Below are positions 45,701-56,536 of a DNA stretch of 64,000 nucleotides, piece after piece. The notes beneath the pieces were generated by a model, which worked only from the letters and a program-made list of their open reading frames with translations, searched no databases and was not told where the DNA came from. How positions within the stretch are numbered: the stretch's first letter is position 1; each line of letters opens with the position of its first letter. The stretch comes from Hemerocallis citrina (taxonomy: Eukaryota > Streptophyta > Magnoliopsida > Asparagales > Asphodelaceae): the NCBI GenBank assembly GCA_017893485.1, contig CM030361.1, positions 307,301,224-307,365,223 of the forward strand, in the 5' to 3' direction. Made by a program: the position numbers and the translations under genes.

Positions 45701-46155
45701 TGCAGTCGAGCAAGGACTTAAGGCGGCTTTCACTTTCTGGCCTTCTTACTGATAAGGTCTTCCTTTATATCGGTATGTATGCTGAAAAGCTAGAGATGCT
45801 TTCTGTTGCTTTTGCTGGGGATAGTGATGAAGGGATGCTGTGCGTGCTTAACGGATGCAAGAACCTTAGGAAATTGGAAATAAGGGATAGTCCATTTGGG
45901 GATTCTGCAGTTTTGCGAAATGTGGGGAAGTATGAATCAATGCGATCCCTTTGGATGTCGTCTTGTGATGTTACTCTAGGGGCCTGCAAGTCTTTAGCTG
46001 CCAAGATGCCAATGTTGAATGTGGAGGTAATAAACGAGTACGAGATGGACGATGAGGAGATGCCAACCGATCATTACAAGGTAGAGAAGATGTACGTCTA
46101 CCGCACATTGGCTGGACCAAGGGAAGATGCACCAGGTTTCGTTTGGACTCTGTAG
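42722..46155 (+). CDS. AFB2: TIR1/AFB auxin co-receptor F-box protein, AFB2-like
   Basis: Three exons: 42722-43173, 44809-45304, 45382-46155, with GT-AG introns of 1,635 and 77 bp. The total is 573 aa, close to the usual 570-580. Residues 2-45 form the F-box ([29 protein letters not shown]), which docks to the ASK subunit of SCF. The rest is the leucine-rich repeat solenoid ([75 protein letters not shown]), which binds auxin and Aux/IAA degrons in the nucleus. The [11 protein letters not shown] start and the CLKGE segment point to the AFB2/AFB3 subclade over TIR1. I chose Met 42722 over the in-frame Met four codons upstream because the family starts M-x-Y-F-P. Exon 3 holds a miR393 site. All reading frames are intact, so it is very probably functional. 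Confidence 0.95.
44386..44443. repeat. Short dispersed-repeat remnant in AFB2 intron 1
   Basis: AACAACAAAGCGATTCCCAA, then CTAGTTGGGGTCGACTACAT, resembles a motif widespread in plant genomes and linked to Au-type SINEs. Too short for a firm call. Confidence 0.3.
45934..45955 (+). promoter_or_regulatory. miR393 target site in AFB2 exon 3
   Basis: The 22-nt site begins GAATCAATGCGATCC and ends CTTTGGA. Compared with the reverse complement of miR393 there is a single difference, at the second base. It encodes the ESMRSLW segment. miR393 cleavage of TIR1/AFB2/AFB3 mRNAs at this position is well established. Confidence 0.9.
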
Positions 46156-46920
46156 GATCGACAAAGTCAGATAGCGCCTTAGTTTGCCTTTCCAGAGTGT
46201 AGTTTGTTTGTTTTTAGACTCTGTTATAAGATGTGTTTCTTCTATAAAGTTTATCAATTGGATTGATTGGATAATGTAATGTTATAAAGCACTATTAATC
46301 AATCATATTTTCCCTTGAATTGTATTATCTTCATGTCAATGTTGCAAAAAACAGAAAATTGCTGCAATGGTGCAATGAGATGTTGCTGAATTTTGAGATG
46401 GAGTTGAAACAAAGGGATGCAGATGGATGATGGGCAATGCAATGTGTTTTCTGATACAAAGTTGCATGCAATTATTATATTTTTGACCTACTGTTTTTGT
46501 AGTGCATTTCAGCTCTATCTTGCATCATCTCTGTTCATTTTTTTTGCCTTCTCTTTTGGGTACAGAGCTCATCATCTCATTTACTTGCTTTTTTCTTGTA
46601 TGGTCAATTGGCCTTGTCCTCTTTTGCTGAGATATCACCCCTTCTGCTCATTTTCAGAGAAACAGGAAGAGGGGGAAAAAAAGGAAAGCTACTTTAGTAT
46701 GATGGGGCAAAAGCCAATGGTGGAATGGTAGATTTGGAGTAGGGTTAATGAATAAGAATCTAAGATTCATTGGATACTTAGATGAATATACGAAAAAATC
46801 CCAAGTTGATAATGTGTATTTGTTATATTTGTATTATTTTTGTAGAATGTTTTTTTTCCTTTTTTAAGGGAGGTTGGTAGTTTTGCATGGGGTGTGTTCT
46901 CTGTCATCATAAAGAAGTTT
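46156..46920 (+). other. AFB2 3' UTR and downstream flank
   Basis: T-rich 3' flank. TATAAAGTTTATCAATTGG and ATAATGTAATG around 46240-46285 are suitable for polyadenylation. No other feature seen. Confidence 0.5.
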
Positions 46921-46923
46921 TTA

Positions 46924-47594
46924 GAGCATCCACAGTGGTTTCGCTCAAATATAGTAAAATGGCCATTCGAGAAATAGCATATAGTGTGGGTGTGCGCAAC
47001 GGTTGTTTGCTATAATTTGAAAAAAATGGAAGAAAAAAAAATTCGGACGGAACATGTTATTCCGTTCGAGTGGTATTTTTGTAATTTTTAGTAAAATTAA
47101 AATAATATTAGTTATTAAATAGTCATTAGTTAAATAATTAGAGATTAAAATAATAATAAACCATTATTAAATCCATTTTAAAGGTGATTTGTGCCTTAAT
47201 TAATGGGTGGAGAATGGTTGAAAATTACATGTCCCTCTCAAACGGTTCCGTTCCTCAAATTTTTGAGATCGGATGGGACATGTCCCGTCCGATGCATTTT
47301 TATTTTTATTTTTTGAACGGAACAACATGTTCCGTCTGATACTTTTACAATTAAAAAAAAATTAAAAAATCGAGACGAAACAACTTGTTTCGTCCGATTC
47401 TATTAAAATTAAAAAATAATAGGGATAGAACAACATGTTCCGTCCTTATATTTTGAGAATGCACAAAAAGTTTCTCAAAAATACTAAACGACTGTAGCCA
47501 CTTTGCCAAAAACTGGCAAAATAGCAAACCGATGTGGCTGCTATTTGCCAAATTTGGGCAAAATGACAAATATAGCATACCGTTGTGGATGCTC
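46924..47594. mobile_element. Tourist-like MITE, palindromic-core family copy 5
   Basis: Starts GAGCATCCACAGTGG, ends CCGTTGTGGATGCTC, with a perfect TTA duplication (46921-46923, 47595-47597). Palindromes have the core GGACGGAACATGTTATTCCG and GAACGGAACAACATGTTCC (47042, 47318, 47373, 47420). A roughly 27-bp tandem duplication of the 3' end follows (47584-47637). Confidence 0.85.
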
Positions 47595-47637
47595 TTAAGA
47601 AGGTTATAACATTGTGGATGCTCTTAAGAAGGTTATA

Positions 47638-47895
47638 AATTTGGGGTTTTCCCACCCACGTCACCGAACAAATGTTTAAATTTCATATACCACACTTATG
47701 TAAATTTGGATTTTCATATAGAGTAATGCTACACCCACTACCAAATTCAATACATTTTTCTTTATTATCTTAGGTGGCACATTACTATTGGCACTCACAA
47801 TTTTAATTCAACCAAAAAAACTACTTAATTTATATATTCTCTATAAATTGTGAGTGATATATATGGGTTGTGTTAAGATTGTGAGTGATGGAAAT
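47638..47895. other. Intergenic, no recognisable feature
   Basis: Short AT-rich stretch between the MITE and Copia B. It contains a TATATATGGGTTGTG segment and the GAAAT target duplication of Copia B at its end. Confidence 0.5.
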
Positions 47896-48870
47896 TGTTG
47901 ACTCTTAGTTTGGTGTGCACAAAACGTGCTAACTTGTACTAATAAGTTTGAATTTAGTGTGTCAGATATTCAAGATCAATCAACACGAAGAAAAGATCCA
48001 AGAGAGATTCACAAATATACAAATCAAGAAAGTAATAAAGGAAGATTGCACATACGAGCAAAAGAGGAAGTTATTCAAAAGGAGTTCTTAATTAACTGGT
48101 CTCCAAGCAATCTATCAATACTGGATTTTTAGTAATATTTTTGTGAGATTATTATTGTATATGATTGATTAAAGAAGGATTACTTTATGGTAAGAAAACA
48201 AAGTGGATTCGAACTATACAGCCAAGACCGGTCGACCGTACATAATGTCGGTCGACCGCAACCTTAGTTGCTTAAGACAGCGGTTGACCTTTAATCTCTC
48301 TAGCTACGCCAGAGAGCTGAACGGTCGACTGCATGTTTTTGACGGTCGACCGCAACTTGAGCTGTATACTGTTTTGGAATGTATCGTTTCTGTATTTGAT
48401 CGATACACTTCCTCTTCTACTTAAATGAACGAATCCACTGTGTCTTCTCTACCAATTTACTTCTGAGAAAAATATTTTGAAATAATCCTTCGATAATCAA
48501 TCCGAGTGTGAGCGTGAAATTGTTTGTACTCTTCCGTCAAGATCTCAAAACGGTCTTGAGTTTTCTTTTTATTTCTTTTCCACTTCGGTGAGATTGACGG
48601 GACTTGGATTAGAAGTCCTGTGGGTGTAATAGGTCTCTCGACCTAAATCCGAGAATCACTGTACAAGGAGTTTTAAGTATAGTGGAACGCTTGTGGCGGA
48701 GAATTGCTACAAGTAGGTGGTGTGGACATAGACCTGGGGGTCGAACCACGTTATATCGCTGCGTCATCTGAGTTTGTGTTTCTTGTCTCTCTTGCATTTA
48801 CTTTACTTTATTTCGTTAATTTTTAATTCCGCAAGATCACCCTATTCACCTCCCCTAAGGGTGATTCACA
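47896..48870 (+). repeat. Copia B 5' LTR
   Basis: 975 bp, TGTTGACTCTTAGTTTGG to GGTGATTCACA. Carries four or five GGTCGACCG-type palindromes between 48228 and 48352. Lacks about 20 bp present in the 3' LTR at 55367-55387. Confidence 0.95.
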
Positions 48871-48871
48871 G

Positions 48872-48886
48872 TGGTATCAGTGCGAG
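48872..48886 (+). promoter_or_regulatory. Copia B primer-binding site
   Basis: TGGTATCAGTGCGAG, one base from the LTR end; initiator-Met tRNA type with one mismatch in TGGTATCAGAGC. Confidence 0.9.
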
Positions 48887-48925
48887 GTGCTTATAAAAAA
48901 CTTACAAGCTTAAGCGAAAGGTCCA

Positions 48926-49849
48926 ATGGCCAAAATCCCTCCTCCCCAAAACTTGTACTCATCGGAGCCCTTCATCTCCAATGGGACAAGTCTTACACGA
49001 TCACCTTTATTTGCTGAAAAATACTATGACGTCTGGAAAGTTCGTATGTGTCATTTTTTACAGATGCTCGGAGAAGAGGTATGGAATGTATGTATCAACA
49101 AAATAGAAATCCCAGTTAGCGATGGAAAGAAGGCATTCACACCGGCGGAGCTAGCCCTCAAGACAGCAAATTCCAAAGCAATGACGGCTTTTTATGCAGG
49201 GTTGAATAATGAAAAGCTAATGCGATGCGGGCGTAACTGCAAAACAGCCTACAAGATCTAGAATAACATGCTGAAGCGTCATGAAGGAACCGCTTCCGAG
49301 GTAAAAGCTAAAGTGAAATTGTGCTTTTATAAATTTGATGTGTTCCACGTGTTGCCAGGTAAAAATGTTGACCAAATGCTCGCCCGTTTCGACATAACTG
49401 CCTACGAGCTTGAGAGCTTGGCTAAGGGGCTTGATGATGACCGAAAGGTTGGAAAGCTCATAAGCTGTCTCACGCCAGAGTGGGACGTTAAGGCCGCAAC
49501 AATGAGAGAAACACTTGAAGTGAAGGGATTTGATTACTATACATTTCAAGGAAAGCTAAAAACGTACGAGATGGAAATGATGGAGACAACACGATACAGG
49601 CAAAACATCGGGATCGAACCGAAGACTGAGGAGAGAACTATTGCACTAAAAGCAGAAAAGGCCCAACCATCAAAAGCTGATTCAGAACATGAGGAGTCAG
49701 ACGAGGACATTGCTCTATTAACAAGACAATTTCGTAAGTATCTCAAAAATAAAAAAATTTGGCAAGTATCAAGAAGAAAGGGAAAAAGAGAAGGAGGATG
49801 TATGCTACAAGTGCAAGAAGTCCGGACACATCCGTGCAAACTGCCCTAG
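48926..49849 (+). pseudogene. Copia B gag
   Basis: Starts MAKIPPPQNLYSSEPF and shows a copia gag N-terminal pattern (KYYDVWKVRMCHFLQML, EVWNVCI). A TAG at 49259-49261 interrupts it (probably once TGG). The central part reads YELESLAKGLDDDRKVGKL and VKGFDYYTFQGKL. A frameshift near 49745-49790 puts the zinc knuckle CYKCKKSGHIRANC (CX2CX4HX4C, 49805-49845) in another frame. It would form the virus-like particle if intact. Confidence 0.88.
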
Positions 49850-49918
49850 TCAACAAGACAGGAATATGGAATATTATCGCTCAAATCCAAGGCAAAAGAA
49901 GAAGGCGCTAAAGGCAAC

Positions 49919-50860
49919 TTGGCTAGAGAGGAAGAGCAAGACCATGGCGACGTCGGCTTCATGGCTCTTGAGAGCGGTGAGGTGCAATCACCCTCTCAAG
50001 AAGAGGTAATCGAACAACCAACTTATGATGAACTTGTAGATATATGTAATGATTTGAAAGACTATGCCAAGAAACTAAGCCGTGAACTTAAGCAATATAA
50101 ACAGAATTCAAATGAAATACATGATGCCTGCATAACAAAAAATCACAAACTGAAAAATAAGAATGCCTTAATTTTTGAAAAACTTGAGTCATGCCAAAAA
50201 GATCATGATATTTTGCTAGAAAAATGAGATGTTGAAACAACAAATTCGTAAATCACTAGCAAAGCATGATGATCACTTAAAAGAGATTCGGGAGAAATCT
50301 GTCTATATTGCCAAGCTCACAAATGACTTAGACGAATGTAAAAGGAAATTTGATGAAGTAGTGGAATGATGTAATGAAGCCCTTAATCAAAATAGGATTC
50401 TTGATGCCACACTAGATACTCTTCATTGGAACACAAAAGACGATGAGATAACTAGAAAAAGACTGTGTAAAAAGATAATTGAGCTCGAAAAAAATTATTG
50501 AAAAGCATGAAGGGCCCAGTTACTTTATTACAAAGAATTCAAGATCCTATCATGATAATAGAGGGCTTGGTTACGAAGAGCCAATACCTCATCAGAAACC
50601 ATCATGTCATACACACTTGTATAAAAATCAACACAATCACAAAACAAAAATAAATCGTACAAGTGTGCATGACCCAAGGCATAGTCGAATCACATGTAAT
50701 TTTTACTGTAGACTAGGGCATATTTCTTATAACTGTTCGCTAAAAGGAAATACTAATCTTGTGTGGGTGAGAAAGGATACAAATGTAGGTTCAAAACAAA
50801 CTTGGGTACGCAAAGTTATGCCTACTAATCTTGGTGTAGGTACCCCAACGTATCAAGTCT
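49919..50860 (+). pseudogene. Copia B gag C-terminal coiled-coil region
   Basis: Acidic FMALESGE segment, PTYDELVDICNDLKDYAKKL and Lys/Glu-rich helices continue to about 50500, then NSRSYHDNRGLGYEEP and a variant knuckle CNFYC..GHISYNC near 50697-50740. Stops at 50226 and 50368 break it. It matches element A 72-327 plus 3786-4440 and shows exactly where the solo LTR landed in A. Confidence 0.75.
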
Positions 50861-52186
50861 AAAGATCGGTGGTACCTTAATATAGGGTTGTTCAAATCAC
50901 ATGACTGGTGACAGCAGATACTTTTCATCATTATCAAGGGAAAAGGGGAAGGACATCATTTTTGGAGACAATAGCACTGGTCAAACCATTGGTAAAGGTA
51001 AAATTAGCTTTGGTTCCTCATGCTCCATTGAGAATGTCCTATTGGTAAGAGGTCTAAAGCACAATTTAATTAGTGTTAGTCAACTATGTGATAAAGGGTA
51101 TACTGTCACTTTTGATAAAAACACATGCACTATATTAGATAACAATAAAGATTGTTTACTTCTTGCTAACAGATGCAATAATGTATATGTCATAAACTCA
51201 AATGAATTAGCACAAGAAAGTATGAGATGCTTTGTCGCACGGAATGAGGATGAATGGCTATGGCATCGTAAGCTTGGTCACAGTGGACAACCTCAACAAA
51301 CTTGTAAGCAAATAGCTTGTGAGAGGAATTCCTAAAATTAAGTTCGAAAAGGACAAACCATGTGAATCATGCCAATTCGGTAAGCAAACAAAAAGTTCTC
51401 ACAGACCAAAGAAAATGATATCAACTTCTAGACCTCTTGAACTTTTGCACATGGATCTTTTTGGTCCATCACGAACACGTAGTAATGGTGGTGCACGATA
51501 TGCATTTGTTATTGTTGATGACTATAATAGATTTACTTTGGTTGCCTTCTTGCCACAGAAAGATGAAACAGTACATGAATTTCAAAAATTCTGTCGTAGA
51601 GTGGAAAATGAGAAAAGCCTCACCATTGCTACTATTCGTAGTGATCATGGTAGGGAATTTCAAAACGAACTCTTCACATCATTTTGTGACAAAAAGGGAA
51701 TAAAACATGAGTTCGCATGTCCTCGCACTCCCTAACAAAATGGGGTTGTTGAAAGGAAGAATCGATCTCTTCAAGAAATGGCCCGTACAATGCTTAGTGA
51801 AAAAGATTTACCTAAGTCATTTTGGACAGCGGCTGTCAATAAAGCATGCTATACCATAAACCAAGTAATCATCAGAAAGTATCTTGAGAAAATCCCTTTT
51901 GAACTATATTATGGCAAAAATTCCCAACCTAAGCTACTTTCGTGTCTTCGGATGCAAAGTATTCATTTTAAATACTATTGATAATTTGGGGAAGTTTGAT
52001 CGTAAGAGTGATGAAGGTATTTTCCTAGGATACTCTCTTAATAGCAAAGCATATCGTGTATTTAACAAAAGAAGATGCATTACTCAAGAATCTATTGATG
52101 TTGTTTTTGTTTTTGATGAAACTAACCCCTACTCCAAGGAGATATTACATGTTGTTGATGATGATGAGGCAGGGGTTCGTGTTTAA
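50861..52186 (+). pseudogene. Copia B protease-integrase remnant
   Basis: The protease active-site region (50868-50905) is frameshifted, so the catalytic triad is lost. FGDNSTGQTIGKG and LKHNLISVSQLC follow. Pre-integrase LWHRKLGHSG is then frameshifted at 51285. Integrase core: LLHMDLFGPSRT, IVDDYNR, IRSDHGREFQN; the ERKN glutamate region survives at 51750-51765 after a stop at 51734. C-terminal FRVFGCKVFILNT, DEGIFLGYS and KAYRVFNKR lie at 51930-52080. Confidence 0.88.
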
Positions 52187-52237
52187 AAGAAACGGGTTCA
52201 TATTGAAGAAGAATCACAAGCAAATGATCAAAATCAA

Positions 52238-53960
52238 ATGGTGCTTCAAGACAAAGATGAACCTAAAAACCAAATTGATAAGATGCCTACAGAACAAATT
52301 GATGCCATGGAAGCTGAAAATACACAACATCAAAACCCCACAAGTGAGAAACGCTCCGCATGGAAAATAATGTCTAGTCATCCTCCATCTTTTATACAGA
52401 GCGATATGTCTAAAGGGGTAACTACTCGCGCTCAAGCTCATAATTTTATGTGTTTTACCGCTTTCGTTTTCATACTTGAACCTAAGAATATTAAGGAGGC
52501 CTTGCAAGACAATGAGTGGATCATTGCCATGCAAGAAGAACTTAATCAATTTGAACGGAATCAAGTATGGAGACTTGTTCCTCGACCTCACAATAGGACC
52601 ATTCTTGGTACTAAGTGGGTGTTTAGGAACAAGTTAGACGAATCCGGTTCAATAACTAGGAATAAGGCCCGTCTTGTTGCTCAAGGTTATAATCAACAAG
52701 AGGGTGTAGATTTTGATAAAACTTTTTCACCAGTTGCTAGGCTAGAAGCTATTCGTATTTTTCTTGCTTTTGCTGCATACATGGATTTCACACTATTTCA
52801 AATAGAAGTCAAAAGTGCTTTCTTAAATGACTTTATTTGATTATTTCTGAAGAAGTTTATGTGGCACAACCACCGGGATTCACTGATCCCACACACCCAA
52901 ACCACGTTTTTCGGCTTGATAAAACTCTTTATGATTTGAAGCAAGCCCCTCGTGCTTGGTATGAACGGCTGAGCTCGTTCCTTCTTCACATAGGTTTTTC
53001 TAAAGAAAAAGTAGACACTGCACTTTTTATAAAGCATGTTTTTAAAGACATTTTGATTGTATAAATTTATATTGATGACATCATATTTGGGTCTACTAAT
53101 GAAAATCTTTGCAAGGAGTTTTCAAAGTAAATGCAGGATGAGTTCGAAATGAGTATGATGGGCAAACTAACCTATTTCCTTGGACTTCAAATACAACAAA
53201 GAAAGGATGGAATATTCATAAATCAATCTAAGTACGCCAAAGAACTTGTCAAGAAATTCGCACTTGAAAATGCAAATGCCTACAAAACTTCAATGGCCAC
53301 CACTACTAAGCTATCTAAAGACGAAATTGGTAATAACATTGATATTTCTACTTACAGAGGTATGATTGGTAGTTTGCTTTACATTACTGCATCGCGTCCT
53401 GATATTATGTTTAGTATCTGTTTATGTGCACGTTTTCAATCGTGTCCTAAAGAATCACATTTGGTTGCCGTTAAGCGTATCATTCGATATCTTAAATGCA
53501 CACCAAATACTGGTCTTTGGTACCCGAAAAATAGAAATTTCTCTCTTGTAGGATACTCCGATGCAGATTATGCCGACAGTTTAACTGATAGAAAGAGCAC
53601 CAGTGGTACATGTCACTTTTTGAGCGACTGCCTTGTTTCGTGGGCATCCAAGAAGCAAAATTCCGTTACTCTTTCAACTGCCGAAGCTGAATAAATTGCG
53701 GCAGGATCATGTTGTGCGCAGGTATTATGGATGAAACATACTCTCGAGGATTATAAGGTATTCTTTGACCACATCCCTATAAAATGTGACAATACTAGCA
53801 CCGTACACATGACTAAAAATTCTGACCAACACAGTCGCACAAAACACATTGATATTAGATATTTAAAGATAACTTTTAAAAAGGCGATATTTTACTTGAG
53901 TATATTTCTACTCATTCACAACTTGCAGATATTTTTACAAAACCTTTAGACGAAAAACAT
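52238..53960 (+). pseudogene. Copia B reverse transcriptase-RNase H remnant
   Basis: Blocks in order: [90 protein letters not shown] (catalytic YIDD, about 53070-53105), LTYFLGLQIQQ, TYRGMIGSLLYITASRPDI, then RNase H with GYSDADYADS, STSGTCHFL, SWASKKQNSV, STAEAE and KNSDQHSRTKHIDI. Stops at about 52838, 53062, 53128 and 53692 and a frameshift near 53880 inactivate it. Confidence 0.92.
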
Positions 53961-54099
53961 TTTTACTTCTTGAGAGGGGCATTAAATGTTATTGATTTTT
54001 CATCCTAAAAGTTATTTTGTGTAAGTCGGTCGACCGTACAGTCGACCGAATCAGTCTCGGGTTTTTGACTACTTACTGTTTCTTGAAATTATGCCTATT
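53961..54099 (+). other. Copia B post-pol region
   Basis: Noncoding; contains GTCGGTCGACCGTACAGTCG near 54027 just ahead of the tandem array. Confidence 0.6.
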
Positions 54100-54415
54100 G
54101 CGGTCGACCGTAAGGTCGACCGGCTCGTCCTCTATGACCTCTACTAGTTTTGCGTTCGACCTTCCGGTCGACCGGTATGCTCTCTGGATAATTTTTTTGC
54201 AAAATCGTGTTTTGCGGTCGACCGTAAGATCGACCGGCTCGTCCTCTGTGACATCTACTAGTTTTGCGATCGACCTTCTGGTCGACCGGTATGCTCTCTG
54301 GATATTTTTTTTGCAAAATCGTGTTTTGCGGTCGACCGAGCGGTTGACCGGTACGCTCTCTGGATAATTTTTGCAAAATTGTGTTTTGCGGTCGACCGTA
54401 AGGTCGACTGGCTCT
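54100..54415. repeat. 114-bp tandem array of GTCGACC palindromes in Copia B
   Basis: GCGGTCGACCG starts units at 54100, 54214, 54328 and 54388 (two 114-bp units, one shortened to 60 bp, one partial). Each full unit carries about four GTCGACC/GGTCGAC motifs and ends GCAAAATCGTGTTTT. It lies between RNase H and the polypurine tract. Confidence 0.92.
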
Positions 54416-54993
54416 TTCTCTGTTCTTGTTTTTCGCAACTTTATAAAATCAACGATTCCTCTCTCAATCTCCTGATTTCTTTGTTGCTTTCATGTGTATT
54501 GGGGAGAATCTCAAATCTATGATATTATGTAGAGCTCTCACTGTACATCAAAGAGTCTCGTTATCAACAGTATCATGTAAGAAGATTCTCTTCTATATTT
54601 CTCTAAATTTGTAATATTCTCGAATGTATCTCTTCATTATTTTAATTGATGATTGGTTTTACGAACTTTCCAAGGATTATTTTACTTCTGTCTCCTTTGT
54701 CTATCCCCTCTTGGTGTGTTCCAAAAAGGGGGAGAATGTTTTTAGAATGTTTTCAAATGATTTCAAATGATTTTCATTCCTCTCTTAAAATTAATTCATA
54801 CGATTTTCATTCCTCTCTTAAAATTGTTCATTAAGTTCTGTATTACTGGTGATATTATATTTAGGGGTAGTATTTGCTCTCTTAAAAGCTTTTTCTATAT
54901 GAAAATCTGTTTTACAGGATATACTAAATTCAGGAGAAGTATTTACATCCTTTGTTTTAATTTTCAAACTTTAGTGCATGTTTTGTTCCCACC
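54416..54993 (+). other. Copia B 3' noncoding region
   Basis: No coding content. A 42-bp direct duplication containing GATTTTCATTCCTCTCTTAA (54769 and 54802) is present. Confidence 0.6.
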
Positions 54994-55005
54994 AAAAGGG
55001 GGAGA
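54994..55005 (+). promoter_or_regulatory. Copia B polypurine tract
   Basis: AAAAGGGGGAGA, one base before the 3' LTR. Confidence 0.9.
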
Positions 55006-55006
55006 T

Positions 55007-55995
55007 TGTTGACTCTTAGTTTGTTGTGCACAAAACGTGCTAACTTGTACTAATCAGTTTGAATTTAGTGTGTCAGATTTTCAGGATCTATCAACACCAA
55101 GAAAAGATCCAAGAGAGATTCACAAATATACAAATCAAGAAAGTAATAAAGGAAGATTGCATATACGAGCAAAAGAGGAAGTTATTTAAAAGGAGTTCTC
55201 AATTAACTAGTCTCCAAGCAATCTATCAAGACTGGATTTTTAGTAATATTTTGTGAGATTATTATTGTATATGATTCATTAAAGAAAGATTAATTTATGG
55301 TAAGAAAACAAAGTGGATTCGAACTATACAGCCAAGACCGGTCGACCGTACATAATGTCGGTCGACTGCATCACAGTCGACCGCAACTTTAGTTGTTTAA
55401 GACAGCGGTCGACCTTTCATCTCTCTAGCTACGCCAGAGAGCTGAACGGTCGACCGCACTTTTTTGACGGTCGACCGCAACTTGAGCTGTATACTGTTTT
55501 GGAATGTATCGTTTCTATATTTGATGGATACACTTCCTCTTCTACTTAAATGAACGAATCCACTGTGTCTTCTCTACCAATTTACTTCTGAGAAAAATAT
55601 TTTAAAATAATCATTCGATAATCAATCCGAGTGTGAGCGTGAAATTGTTTGTACTCTTCCGTCAAGATCTCAAAACGATCTTGAGTTTTTTTTTTATTTC
55701 TTTTCCACTTCGGTGAGATTGACGGGACTTGGATTAGAAGTCCTGTGGGTGTAATAGGTCTCTCGGCCTGAATCCGAGAATCACTGTAGAAGGGGTTTTA
55801 AGTATAGTGGAACGCTTGTGGCGGAGAATTGCTACAAGTAGGTGGTGTAGACGTAGACCTGGGGGTCGAACCACGTTATATCGCTGCGTCATCTGAGTCT
55901 GCGTTTCTTGTCTCTCTTGCATTTACTCTACTTCATTTCGTTAATTTTTAATTCTGCATGATCACCCTATTCATCACCCCTAAGGGTGATTCATA
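55007..55995 (+). repeat. Copia B 3' LTR
   Basis: 989 bp, TGTTGACTCTTAGTTTG to GATTCATA (terminal CA mutated to TA). Followed by TSD GAAAT. Confidence 0.95.
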
Positions 55996-56087
55996 GAAAT
56001 CACAATTTATGCGTGAGGTATATAAAATTTAAATGTTAGTGACCCGTGTAGGGAAAACTCATCCTATAAATTTTGAACGGCTTCTTA

Positions 56088-56259
56088 GAGCATCTCCAAC
56101 CATACTAGCCAAACTTGTTCAAAATAGTGCTTTTGCCTAGTGCATTTTGGCTCAGTCATTATGCTTCATCTCTAACCATTGCTAGCTAAATTGATTATGC
56201 CTCTATATATTATACCTTGGAGATGCAAAACTTGATCTCAGGCTAAAAACGACTTGCTC
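56088..56259. mobile_element. Tourist-like MITE, GAGCATCTCC type (decayed)
   Basis: Starts GAGCATCTCCAACCATACTA after TTA. The probable 3' end GACTTGCTC is followed by TTA, but its terminal repeat is mutated. Different subfamily from the palindromic-core copies. Confidence 0.45.
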
Positions 56260-56536
56260 TTAACTCCACAATTATTTCATTTTTACCATTTGTGAGCTTT
56301 AAACAAAAGCTATAGATAATAGATTGATTGTAGCCACAGCACAATCACATACATCAAATGACAAATTTGAACACACACATATATATATTTCAAAGTACAT
56401 ATTCATACTTGTTTCACCGAGCACACGGACACAATCATACATGGTTCTTTCAGTTTATAACAAAAGACTAATAATGCAATATAGGCACAAGCAGTTTTTA
56501 CGACTTCTTTCTCGGTAAAGCTGGAATCATTCTTGT

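Larger units (their letters stand above)
47896..55995 (+). mobile_element. Copia LTR retrotransposon B, complete but defective
   Basis: LTRs of 975 and 989 bp start TGTTGACTC and end GATTCACA/GATTCATA. A perfect 5-bp duplication GAAAT flanks it (47891-47895, 55996-56000). PBS, gag, protease, integrase, RT, RNase H and polypurine tract are in copia order over 8,100 bp. Six or so mismatches in the first 100 LTR positions plus an indel suggest moderate age. Same family as element A. Confidence 0.96.

Noticed and set aside
54100..54415. Repeat-spacer look resembling a CRISPR array.
   Set aside because: Units are contiguous and 114 bp, spacers are not unique, and the context is a plant retrotransposon.
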